From Thozetella sp. PMI_491 (lineage: Eukaryota > Ascomycota > Sordariomycetes > Chaetosphaeriales > Chaetosphaeriaceae), in the NCBI GenBank assembly GCA_021432635.1, contig MU270063.1:186001-250000 (forward strand): a stretch of 64,000 nucleotides of DNA. The letters are read 5' to 3'. Both the position numbers and the translations under genes were made by a program. The stretch's first letter is position 1; each line of letters starts with the position of its first letter. Positions 44,473 through 54,900 of this stretch are shown here, piece by piece. The notes below the pieces were generated by a model that was given only the letters and a program-made list of their open reading frames with translations, ran no database searches and had not been told where the DNA came from.

Positions 44473-46112
44473 TTAGTTTTGTATGACCGTGCAAAGTGAT
44501 GAACCCCCAGAACTTAGTGCGCAGATCCGACCTGGACTGCTCCTCCAGATCCCTAATCCAATAAGCGTTGCATCGATAGCATGATATGTTCCGACTAGCG
44601 GATAATTCACTCTCTCGCCGCTTTCCTTTAGTATCAATTCGTATAGACGAGGAAATATGCGACGTTGTAACACAAACCCGCCTAATCCGGAGGAGCGTAG
44701 TGGCTCCAATGCTGACGTCCAGTCAGAAGAACCGAGTTCGTCGCCAAAGACGATGCCAGCTCCTTTCCCGTCGCGAATGGGTTTCAAGAGGTAGGAATTC
44801 TTCAGATCCGGATTCTCTTTAAGTTCTCGGAGAAGTTGATCGATCTCCGGCGACCCTGGCAGAATGGTATCGACAATTCCCTTATCTAGGGTTGCTGCCT
44901 GATCTGCAGTGAGCACCTCGCGTGCCACTAGTGTCGGAAGTTCCTGCTTTATAATACCTAGTATGCGTTTATCATGGACTAGAAGAATAGTTCGGAGATC
45001 GTTGAAGCATCTGACACTAATCTCACGTCGCATCTCAGGCGCCAAGGCGCGAAGTTCGTGCTGGTGTAGCTCGAGACCAATTTGGTGGACTTCTTCAAGA
45101 ACTTCGCCCTGATGGATGAGTCGCGGAGAAGCACTATAAAGTCCGTCCTGGTTTCCAACAACCTTCGCGACGCAGTAGAGTCGATAGCGGCCTTGAGATT
45201 CAGAATTAGGTAGCAGTCGAAGGTCAGAAGCTTCTATCAGCCGAGGTGAAACTCCGAAACGGCGCTGATAAGAGTGGATAAACATGTGTATGTCGATTCC
45301 ACGCTCCTCGCCTTTCAAGAGATGCAATGGCATGTTTTCTTCGAACAGCCCGAAGACTCCATTAAGAACCTACTGGGTCGAAATTAGAACTCTTTGAGGC
45401 CAGGGTTGGGGGTTACGTGGCCTGGGTGGGAGGCTGGAAACTGCTCGATATTACCTTCTCCGGCTCTGTCGCGTGCATCAGCCCATTTACTCCCACTCCT
45501 AAATCATCCAGGGCTCGTTGATTGAACGCCTCATGCATGAGACCATTGAATGGAAACCGAGCGTTGATCTCTGTAACTCGGAAGTTTTCCACTGTCGTCC
45601 CTTTCTGGTCGCTCCAGATATCCTCAACAAGGAAATCAGGCCGCCATGAACCTAAGCACGCCGAGAATCGCCGCACATTTCCACAAGAAGCCTGGGCATC
45701 TATCCACTGTTCCGCAAAAGTGTTAACATGTAATTTCGTACAGAGCGCGCTGTTTAGCTCCGCCACTTGCCCGTAACAGATCTTCCTCTGTCTCCTCCAG
45801 AGGCATACGTTCAGGGAGTCTCGCCTCGCGATCAGTCCACCACCTCTGAACAATATCTGTGAGAGCCGCATTGAGTGACTCGTGTAGATTATTAAGAAGC
45901 GTCTGATGGTATTCTGAGATTAGAATTGGCCGGGGGCAGTCTTGCCGAAAGGAGCCGTGGTACCAGGCATGGGCGGGACATAGACGAAGAAGGCTAGCCT
46001 GATGTCTAGTATGTTCTTCAACGTATGCTTTGCTTTGCCTTTTATAGGTCTCTATCGGTTGGAAATTTCCAGGGCCGAGGCCAAGCTGTACTTGCTGCAG
46101 TCGGGGAGCCAT
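44473..46112 (-). CDS. ATP-grasp-like ligase
   Basis: This 496-residue predicted cytosolic enzyme has exons 46112-45771, 45706-45455 and 45369-44473. Landmarks suggest an ATP-grasp fold: GSWRPDFLVEDIW, the likely Mg/ATP-site strand VTEINARFPFNG, a central SYLLKPIRDGKGAGIVFG (Lys plus Gly-rich loop), FVLQRRIFP, and a late LVGTYHAIDATLIGLGIWRS. The motif order resembles circularly permuted or glutathionylspermidine-synthase-like ATP-grasps, which form amide bonds through acyl-phosphates. The first intron (45707-45770) works only with a GC donor (CGG|GCAAGT), joining EETEEDLLR to WIDAQAS. It is divergent from a TauD/TfdA dioxygenase, with a CapK-like adenylating enzyme next to that, which suggests one pathway. 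The ATP-grasp assignment is from motifs only. Confidence 0.65.
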
Positions 46113-46577
46113 GAGATCCGAGCTGAGAAGTAATTGTGTGCATATACAATCGACTACAGGAAGTGCTCACACCCGGCGGCGCATGTGGCCCGCCAGCCAT
46201 TAAATGACATCTCAACTCCACAATGAATATTAGTATGAATGAAAGAGTACAGCTTCTCATAGAAGAAACTATTGAGATCTCTCCGGACCGAATGGATTTG
46301 CCGTGGGTCAGACCAGACAAAGACGAGCAAGCAAGCCGTCTAAATCCACCTCGATACTTCAGACCTGTCTTGGGGAAGAAACCTAAACTGAGGGGGTACA
46401 AAATCGTGTTAATAAAACAGATTTAAAAATCTGAATCTGGTCTCTCCGCGGTATTAGCTTAAAGAGGTCACATCCCATACTTAAAACAAGCCATGGCCCG
46501 CCATGCCTGTGTACACTACCTACGTGCGTGCTGTTACCTACGTGCGTACTGTCAAATATAACCATTCTTACGGGAAC
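46113..46577. promoter_or_regulatory. Shared divergent promoter, ATP-grasp / TauD
   Basis: This 465-base region lies between the two starts. It contains two adjacent 18-nt near-repeats (46515-46552, TACCTACGTGCGT core) that a longer TauD frame would translate as YVRAVTYVRTV. They lie just before the preferred TauD ATG and may be regulatory. Divergent arrangement suggests co-regulation; no binding protein is known. Confidence 0.4.
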
Positions 46578-47525
46578 ATGATGCTTCGTCTTCTCCAACA
46601 CACTTCTAGGGTCACATGTGCTCCAGGAGTTCTCCGGGCACGTGGCTTCATCCCAAGCGTTTCGCGATCTTTGAATTGCACTGCCTACAACGCCTCCCCT
46701 TCAAACATCGTACTGCCATGCTTGAACGCAGTAGATCTAAACTTTGCCAATCAACTTGGACATGTCTCTGAGGTGGCAGCTCAGCTCCAACGCGACGGCA
46801 TTCTTAAGATCGTCCTAGGGTTCAAGGACGATGACAGCCGGTACCTTGAACAACTCCTGTTGAGCCTTCACAAGCACTACGGCCACCGTATTCCCATCTC
46901 GCATAGTGCGACTCGTGGCTGGTTCTGGGATGTTCGCCCCACAAGTGTCAACTTACAACCACAAAACCCACTAGCTCGGTCAGAAACGATGGCAGAATTC
47001 CCGTGGCATACCGATTGCAGCTATGAGAACCCCCCACCCAGATACTTTGCCCTTCAGGTGCTCCAACACGATCGATTTGGAGGCGGCACTCTTTCGGTCA
47101 TGAACATTGAGCGACTAAGCGATATTCTATCCGCAGACGCTGTGGCAGCATTGAAGCGGCCAGAATATCGGTTCACTATTCCTCCGGAGTTCCTTAAGGA
47201 ATCCGCCCAGAAGTGCATTGTAGGCAGTCTGTTAGGTACTGATAAGGATGGCCGCTCGAGCATACTGAGATTTAGGGAAGATATTGTGGCTCCCCTCAAC
47301 AAAAGAGCATCCGAAGCACTACAGGAGCTCAATCAGGCAGTCGTTAGTAATACGGCCCGCGTGAAGTGGACAACTCACCTCACCGCCAGGGACTTGCCCA
47401 AGGGAACAATTCTACTCCTTGATAATCGACGGTGGCTACATAGACGGAGCGAGGTCAAAGATCCACATCGTCATCTGCGTCGGGTGCGATGGGATGCGAT
47501 TCCTTTCCCCAGCAGTAGTAAATAA
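46578..47525 (+). CDS. TauD/TfdA-family 2-oxoglutarate dioxygenase
   Basis: This intronless non-heme iron dioxygenase has 315 residues from the ATG at 46578. An in-frame ATG at 46503 would add 25 residues but crosses a tandem repeat, so the later start is preferred. Its N-terminus (MMLRLLQHTSRVTC...) is basic and amphipathic, a possible mitochondrial presequence. Visible motifs are FPWHTDCSYENPPPRYFALQ with the His-x-Asp iron ligands, the FGGGTLSVMN segment, and the distal His plus 2-oxoglutarate-binding Arg in NRRWLHRRSEVKDPHRHLRR. The sequence is complete to the C-terminal VRWDAIPF. Such enzymes hydroxylate or desaturate amino-acid or amine substrates. Its neighbours, an ATP-grasp-like ligase and a CapK-like adenylating enzyme, suggest tailoring of an amino-acid-derived product. 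Confidence 0.88.
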   Translation: MMLRLLQHTSRVTCAPGVLRARGFIPSVSRSLNCTAYNASPSNIVLPCLNAVDLNFANQLGHVSEVAAQLQRDGILKIVLGFKDDDSRYLEQLLLSLHKHYGHRIPISHSATRGWFWDVRPTSVNLQPQNPLARSETMAEFPWHTDCSYENPPPRYFALQVLQHDRFGGGTLSVMNIERLSDILSADAVAALKRPEYRFTIPPEFLKESAQKCIVGSLLGTDKDGRSSILRFREDIVAPLNKRASEALQELNQAVVSNTARVKWTTHLTARDLPKGTILLLDNRRWLHRRSEVKDPHRHLRRVRWDAIPFPSSSK

Positions 47526-48329
47526 ATAGATTACCACGGTTTACATAAATATTGCCTGTTCCATAACAAGCATATAATTGGTCCGCTAGGCGAAGATCGG
47601 TTCAGGAACCAGCTGATTTCGGCGCCGCGTTTCCCCCCATAGATCTTTGATCCGGTCTCTTCCTCCCACTGAGCGCCATAGGAAGCAAAATCCGTTAGCC
47701 GGTGATATGCGTTCCTCTGAGACTAGGTATCTTGCAACTGGAGAGGCAGGTCAACTCTCGTATTGCGGTAAGGTGTCTCAGCGCCGCGCTTCAGCTCCTC
47801 CGAATACGACGCAAAAGATTGTGTGTTAGTCGCTTCTGTTCCCGGCTCTAATAATTTGACTGAAAAGACCGATTTCTGAAAGGTCGTGTACCAAATTGAA
47901 GACACAAAGAATGCACTCAAAGTTTCACCGTCATTACCCATCCATTCGCGTACCCGCAAACAGAGAGGTAAGTACCCAGTTGACAATGCGCAAGCACTCT
48001 CATCTTTGTTCAAAACCAAACGAAATTCATCATGTGACTAACATGATTAGACTTAAGGTTAGAAAGCTCTATGCTCGAGGGCTGTCTCGGAAGGGGAGAC
48101 AAGCAAGCTCGTACTAAACTAAAACAGCCGGAATGAGCCATAGGTTCGAAAGAAATTCAAATTGCCCGACAAAATTCGAATCCCTTCTCTGTTAATATTG
48201 AGAGCAATCCCGATAGGTTAAAGACCAAATCATATTAATGAGAATTGCTAGCTCCAGGTTTCCTTAGGCACAAGAAAGCACGGCAGACAACCACCAGCCT
48301 CGGATCCAGGTATTGGGACAATACGAATT
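47526..48329. other. Intergenic region between TauD and CapK-like genes
   Basis: No supported gene is seen in 804 bases. The stretch around 48120-48300 is AT-rich and probably includes the CapK-like promoter. Confidence 0.5.
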
Positions 48330-49816
48330 ATGGCGTCCAGCTATAATTATACGCTGCGTGAAATCCTGGCTTCTGCCAGCATACATCCATTTTATAATTC
48401 TGATATAGAGTATCCGCCAGATTCACGCGCAATTAGCGCGGCTAAAGAAAATACCACAGGTGACCTAGTCTTAAGCAAGCAGCCACTACTCTGGAAAGAA
48501 GATCTGTGGGAACCCTAGTATCTCCTTTACATGCCTCACACATTTCTTACCTTATTTATCATAGCTACGAGACAGTTGCACGACTTGTCGACGATACCAG
48601 CCCCCAAAATATATATCGTCACAGCGCCTATGCCAGCACTACGGGCGGTGGGACTCCCCGAAAACCCTTGTTCTTCGCTACAGATGTGCACGAGAATCGC
48701 CGGCAGAGAGCAGATTTTGGCCAGCTCATCCGGAAGACGGGCATTGTGAGTTCTAGAGATTGGGTTCTGACAACGCATGAATGCGGCGACCTCTATAGGT
48801 AAACTTTTTCGCAGGAAGCAACCTATGATCGAACTAACTGCGGTTGCAGGGCTCTGGACCTCATTTTAGAGATCTTCGAGAACGCCGGAGCCTCCGTCCT
48901 CAGCGCAGGAAATTTCCTAGAGCCAATTGATGTCATTCGAATCTTATCCGACTATCATGTGAACGTTCTAACTGGCGGAAGCAGCCAGATAGTTAACATT
49001 GTTCGCCACATTTCCAAGCTCTCCTCAAATGAGGCCGCAAAAGTCAAGATTGACAAGATAATTTACACATCTGAGATGCTCACTTCCGCTCAGAGGAACG
49101 AAATTTTCTCCGTTCTGGGTCCTGTCAAAATCTGCTCGATTATAGGGAGCGCAGAGGCTGGGCCCTACGCAGTCAGCAACCCTGATCTCACTGGGGAAGA
49201 TCCGGCCGCAGTGTATCAAGACTTCGTCTTTGACACGCGTGCAAATCTGATCGAGATAATACCCGCATCCTCGACATATGGATCTGAACCAGTTACACTT
49301 TGCGAAGGAGAGAAGGGTTCTATTGTGCTTACATCTCTTGCACGTCTACGGAATCCCCTTGTGCGTTATATCACAGGAGATATTGGGTCGGTCCATCCTC
49401 TGCCCCAATCCGCGCGGTTTCTGATCCCAGAGGTTGACTGGCCCTTTTTACGCGTGCTTCGGCTTTATGGGCGGGACCGGCGCTTCAGCTTCGAGTGGGA
49501 CGGAGACTACCTAGAGTTTCATGGTCTACAATCGCTGATGAACAACCCGGAATATGGAGTCCTTGAGTGGCAGGTCCTTCTGGATAAGATGGAATCATCC
49601 TCCGAGTCGTTACTAGAGGTCCGTCTGTTGTTCTCATCTGGGACTACTGATTCTCAGAAAAATGCACTCGTGGGCCTGATCAAGCGCTTCGTTCATGTCT
49701 TTTCCGGAAACCAGCATCGCTTCCGACTCGTCTGTGTGGAGAGCCTGGACGCCTTTGAAGTGAGCCGCACAGGGAGAAAAGTGATCAAGTTTCTGGACCG
49801 CTTCCCAACACAGTAA
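48330..49816 (+). CDS. CapK/PaaK-like adenylate-forming enzyme
   Basis: This 462-residue enzyme has exons 48330-48517, 48565-48798 and 48850-49816. It begins with short N-terminal helices, then EPYETVARLVDDTSPQNIYR. The phosphate-binding loop is YASTTGGGTPRKPLFFATD, followed by LDLILEIFENAGASVLSAGN and a GGSSQIVNIVRH segment. The aromatic/AMP segment IIYTSEMLT precedes ICSIIGSAEAGPYAVSNPD, and RNPLVRYITGDIG supplies the ribose-binding Asp. The C-terminal subdomain ends in SRTGRKVIKFLDRF, with the expected late Lys. This is the layout of phenylacetate-CoA ligase/coenzyme F390 synthetase-like (PaaK/CapK) proteins, which activate carboxylates as acyl-adenylates. No carrier-protein domain is attached. 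The substrate is unknown. Same strand as the TauD gene, 0.8 kb apart. Confidence 0.82.
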
Positions 49817-50424
49817 CTTGCGTTCTAAAGGCCGATCAATATTGGGGTTGTCATTAGATTGAACAAGCGGGCTAGTGTAGCGTGGTCTGAGCTTTTAGTG
49901 GTGGTTAGGATGGTAGCAAACAAACCAAACCACGGATGCACACTAAAATGGGGTGGATGAACTCCCTGGCTTTCTATATGCCTCCCAGCTAATCAGATTG
50001 CTTTCCGGGATCCGGCGTACATTTTTAAGCGATACAAGGCGGCGTTCCCATGCGAATCAACCCGTAAAGTTGTTTCCTTTCCTTTCCTTTCCTTTCCTTC
50101 CTTCACAGTGTCGTCCGCCGTCACCTCTCTCTGCTAGATTTCCTAGACAAGACAAGCCAACCGAATATACTCACTTTTCCACCCATTGTGGGGCTTCAGC
50201 TCCGTCCATTCGCCCCTGATCAAGCTTGCTACCATCTTAGCCATCACGAAAAGCGAAGGCCACGCTGATACCGACGAACGAACAAGATCGCCCTGGGCCT
50301 TATCCGAGTGTTGCTCATATCTTGGAAAATGGTAAGGCATCTCAGCGATATCCAGGTCACTTGAAGTGGCTACCTAAGTAAGTGTAGGTAGAGCTAATCT
50401 TGCTAGACTAAAATCGTGTCTCTT
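49817..50424. other. Intergenic, convergent, with CCTTT repeat
   Basis: This 608-base region lies between the CapK-like gene and the gasdermin-like gene (convergent). It contains a pyrimidine microsatellite at about 50073-50104; otherwise nothing is recognised. Confidence 0.5.
50073..50104 (+). repeat. (CCTTT)n microsatellite
   Basis: Four to five CCTTT units followed by CCTTCCTTC lie in the intergenic region. It is a simple slippage repeat with no sign of function. Confidence 0.85.
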
Positions 50425-51300
50425 TTATGCTACCTCTTTTGTTTTAAATGTAACAAAAGCCTCATCCCCAACAAAATACTCCTCAACTATAGACTTTACT
50501 GCTGTATCTCCCTTGACTATTTCCCCGGTTACATCGGCAAGCTCCATGCCCAGTTCATCCTCATCTTCTAGCTCATTCTCACCAGTCAAGAAGGCCGTCG
50601 TACTGGAGTACAGCTCTGACTCAGTGGAGCCGTTAGACATCGCACGGATTACATGCAGCCGGTAGGCGAACACGATGCCTGGTGATGTATTGTAGCCTTG
50701 TTGCTGATGTTTCTCGCGAGCAGTTGAGATGCCGCCTCCCGCTTCCACAGGCACTGGGACCCCCATCGCTGCCATCGAAGCAGACCCTTCCACCTTCGCC
50801 GACGACTTGGAGCCCTTGGTGTTCGTCACGGTAAATGAGTCTCGAGCAATGCGCAATCCCGAGATGAGATAGACGGGTCGCTTCCGAAAGCGACCGTACG
50901 GGCCACCGTTCATATATTTATTCACTTCGGGCAGCTGGACGATGGCGCGCAGCGCCTCTGGACTCAGAGCACGAGAGAACGCCCGGACCTCATGGTCAAC
51001 CGAGCCGAACGAGCGTTCCTGATGACGCGAGGCGTCGGTGCTGCCAGAGGCCGCGGCCAGATCAAGAAGCTTGGCGAAGAGATTAACACCTGTGGATTGA
51101 TCCGAGCTGGTGGAGTGGATGTGACCTGACTCGACGCGGGTCCCCACCTCTGGAAGCGCGATGGATGGGGTCTCTTCCGGCCCGAGCGAGGCAAGCGCGA
51201 GGGTCGGGCGGTCGGGATATTTAATCACCATGCCCAACCGAAACTCCCCCTCCGGGGAAAAGCTAAAGTCAGGGGGCAGAAACCAGGTCTTCTTCGTCAT
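50425..51300 (-). CDS. Gasdermin-like pore-forming protein (HET-Q1/RCD-1 type)
   Basis: This single-exon protein has 291 residues and starts MTKKTWFLPPDFSFSPEGEF. It has alternating strand-like segments (FRLGMVIKYPDRPTLALASL; RKRPVYLISGLRIARDSFTV; PGIVFAYRLHVIRAM), a Gly/Ser/Ala-rich hydrophobic stretch (VEGSASMAAMGVPVPVEAGG), an acidic turn (ENELEDEDELGMEL), and a short C-terminal tail. Size, the mostly beta N-terminal part and the short C-terminal region fit fungal gasdermin homologues. In the known systems protease removal of ~50 C-terminal residues releases membrane-permeabilising activity and triggers regulated cell death. The strongest support is context: a DUF7580-subtilase gene (55650-58483) lies nearby, as in the described HET-Q1/HET-Q2 pairs. 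The family call is from recalled pattern plus synteny, not from a search; another beta-rich fungal family is possible. Confidence 0.6.
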   Translation of the reverse strand: MTKKTWFLPPDFSFSPEGEFRLGMVIKYPDRPTLALASLGPEETPSIALPEVGTRVESGHIHSTSSDQSTGVNLFAKLLDLAAASGSTDASRHQERSFGSVDHEVRAFSRALSPEALRAIVQLPEVNKYMNGGPYGRFRKRPVYLISGLRIARDSFTVTNTKGSKSSAKVEGSASMAAMGVPVPVEAGGGISTAREKHQQQGYNTSPGIVFAYRLHVIRAMSNGSTESELYSSTTAFLTGENELEDEDELGMELADVTGEIVKGDTAVKSIVEEYFVGDEAFVTFKTKEVA

Positions 51301-51951
51301 TGTGTAGGAGTCTTGCGAGCTGACGAGAGATAGACTCGTTCAGCAATCCCCGCATTCCCGCGGCCAGTCGCATAGCCGGCGTAAAAGCGGTCAGACGAGG
51401 CTGAACCAATCCAGCATACAGCCATGTCGCCATACTCACTTCAGCCTCGTTGCTCGCACAACCATGGTGTAATAGCTGACCCACTCACTAAGTAGCATGT
51501 GGATTTATTTCGCTTGTTGTGTTTCAAAGTTTGCACGGACCGGCGGCAATGGTAGAAGAATAAACCCAAGTTACTACCTACAATTCACTACTAGCTACGA
51601 GCAGAAGCATTTTATATACCAGTGTTACCCAAGGCAGCTGGTAGCTGCAGTAGACAACTGAGCTACGAATCTATCGAGTGGAATTGTAGACGCATGAGGT
51701 GTCTTTCGAGAACCCTTGAGTGGGAGATCGTTATCGGTGCAAACCCCTAGAAGGCGGGCCCCAAACTAGTAGTATACCTTACTCTTCTATATTTGTTGCG
51801 GCCTTTGTTCAGACCACGCGACGTTCTATGGGATGTCTTCGACCTAGGTACCTGCACTCTAAGTGGCTGGAAATGTAACTTTATCTCTCCCTGATAGTGG
51901 TCTAGCCGTCACCTATCCTGGCGACTAAATGCTTTACAGAGATAATTAACA
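51301..51951. other. Intergenic, gasdermin-like promoter
   Basis: These 651 bases lie between the pseudokinase stop and the gasdermin-like ATG, both on the minus strand. Frames in 51301-51484 have no recognisable content. The gap is too long for a read-through transcript, so the gasdermin-like gene probably has its own promoter. Confidence 0.5.
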
Positions 51952-54900
51952 TTATGCTGCTGAGAATTTCCCCTTGACAGCCTCCCCATACATCACATTC
52001 TGTCTTTCACAATACTCACATAGTCCCGGCTCCTCATAGACATCGTAAAGAGGCCGAAAAAGCGGAAATAGGTCCCTCACGTACGGCCTCAATTCGGAGG
52101 ATGGGTGCATCATTCTCTCGATTTGTGGCAAGACGCCTAGCAGCGCCTTGGTAGACTGCTCCTGCATAGAGTCTTTGGCAATACGCTCATCCCCCAGCTG
52201 GCGTAGCAGGCGAAAGTAGCCCGGTATATTCTCCAGCCAATCCGCATACTTAAAATCTCCAGGTTCGGTCCAGATATTTTCTTTTGCAAAGGACGGAGGC
52301 TTGCCGACAAGCACAGTTGCGAGCTCCAAATACACAGCTCCAAGAGAAAATACGTCAGAACGCACGTCTCGTACTGTCTCTTGAACGGACTCAGGGGCTG
52401 CATATATCATTGGCTTCGGGATCGGGTCGTCGCTATGGTGTCTCCGCTCAAAATGTCTCGACAATCCAAAGTCGCAAAGAATAGGCATGCCGAAATCGTC
52501 AATAATGATGTTCTCAGGCTTGATGTATCCATGCGGTAGTTGTAGTTCTGAACTATGCAGAAAAGCGATGGCCTGGGCCACGCATCCAAAGTAGGTGAGC
52601 ATATACTTTTGCTTCCATGCATCGTCCAATGGATATTCCAGGAACTCTCTCATAAACGTGTACAAGTTATGTGCCGCGGCAGGATACATCGCAATGCCGA
52701 GAATATGTTTCTTGATGTACTCGCGGGACACATACTTTATACTCCCTTGGACGCGACGCCGGCCTCGATCCCTCTGGACACAATAGTCTTCAAAGCTCGC
52801 GACATACATCACGATGTGGTGGTGCCTGATCCTGCTCATGATGGATAGCTCTTCCAGAGCTAGTTTGCGCTCTTTGCTGTCCGGACTGGGATAGCCTCTC
52901 TCTCTTCTGCAGAGGATCACTTTCAACGCTAGCGTGCTTTTCAACGCTAGTGTGCTTTTCAATCCTGACTCGGGAGGCCGGACTCTATACACAACTGTAG
53001 TTCCGCTTTCGGCTATATCCGGGCTGTGCAAAATGAAAGGGGCAGGCGGGTTGAGGTATTCCTTATCAGCGTGATGGAAGATCTTATGCTTGTGCGTGTC
53101 CAGGCCAGCCTCAGTTACCGGTTGCGTCCACGGCTCAGAGAGTTCTCGGTTCTCGTCATCCCACACGAAATCCAGGTCAACCCGGCCCTCTAGAAATGTG
53201 GGCATGCCCACAGGCTGCGATCCGATGCTGTCTTTGTCATCAAAGGGAGCCAGCGCATTGGGAGTGGTTGTGGGGGCGTTATCATCTTTGCCGCCCAACG
53301 AATTCGCACCTCCTCCCATGTCCAAATGCCTCTCCGTGAAGAGTAACTCGTCATTTTCTCTACGGTCTCCGGCTGAAGCTGTAGGAAGCCGATTAAATTG
53401 GCGATCCAGTGTCGAACTGGCGGCCGACGCGGGATCGCTGGGGGATTTTGCTGGTGCATCTTGCGGCCTCGGGGCTTCTTCAACGGTATCTGCGAATTCC
53501 ACCTCGCCGACCTCCTGTGACGGACTGGAGCGCTTGGAAGGCTCCGTCAGTGCTCCTTGGGGCTTCTCAGACTCGTCTACAGACGCGTCGTCGAAATATT
53601 CTTCATCTAGGACGTAACTGGCCTCATCCACGGTTTCTTCGAGCTCCGCACCGACGTAACTGATGGCATCTAAGTTGGAGAGCTGCAGCTGTAGCTCTAC
53701 GTCGCTGTTCACACTGTCGCTATTCACGATGCTAATCCACCGAACTAATCTTCCTGCATCCTCGGAATTATCCGGCAGAACATGCTGTCCGACGGGATTC
53801 GCGAGGTCGTGCGTAGCGGGTTTCGGCCAAGGAAGAGCTCGCATGGAGAACTCGTAAACGTGCCTCAGAACGTGGCTTACAATCTCCGGGGAATCTTCCC
53901 GACCAAACGATGGGCATAATGGGCATGATGTGATGCCCATGCGCTGTGTTTCGGACCAAGGCAACAGCGTTGACAACGTGAGATTTTGCACGTCCTCCGG
54001 ATGTTGGGCTTTGAAGTGATCTGTAATGTCACCCTCGGTTGGGAATACTAGATCTTGATTCTCGCATAGGGGGCAGTGCCATTCGGTTTTGTGGTCAGCC
54101 TTGACATGGGCTTCCCAATCCTTTCGTGTGCTAAAGAGGAGGTGTGGTGCTGGACAATGCTCGATGATACAGGTGTAGGGACACAAATCTTCAACGATGT
54201 GCTGCCTACTCATGGTTAGTGAATACAATTTGATAGCAGGAAATGAAGCAGTTTCGTGCCTCCATTTATTAGGATTCATCGTCTCTTCAACAGGAAGTGA
54301 CTGGCAACAACACGGACATTTCCCTATGAGACGGCCTGAAGGGTTGCGCGGTGGCATCGGAAATTCGGCATCGGCCGCAAGAGCCGTGATCTGTGTTCTC
54401 GACTCTCCAGTTGTAAATCTCCTGCCGGGAGCGTACAGAAGAGATCCTTCTGCTGTGGAAGCGGCGGTAAATCCGGCCTTGGTTGGCGGCGCTCGCTCCT
54501 TTCTGCCCGGCCTCGGTCTTACTGCCAGAGGCTCAGATACCCGATATTCCGGTTGTTCTGCTTCTTGTAAATGTGTGCTTTGGTCAAAAGCATCCTGAAT
54601 ACTTGTCCCCTTGCCCTCAGCTTCCCTTAATTGTCGGGAATGCTTTTGCGCGACTACAAAGCGATGTCGTCTCCTGAGGTTGCCATCGATCAGTCGCTTT
54701 TGTATAGCAGTCAGGCTCGATGAGTCAAGTTGGCTTTGAACGCCAGCTTCGCTAGGTCGAAGGAGAATGATGCACTCGAGATGTCGCCTCAGTTCCTCGT
54801 ACTCCGCCGGGTCAAACAACATCTCGGCTCTTCGACGCCGCGATGCCTTTCCGGTACGTCTGACTGCCACGCCAATCATGACCAGGTTCTCAATGGCCGA

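Noticed and set aside
46503-46577. Upstream ATG extending the TauD protein by 25 residues
   Set aside because: The extension translates an 18-nt tandem near-repeat; the ATG at 46578 gives a better N-terminus. It is not excluded.
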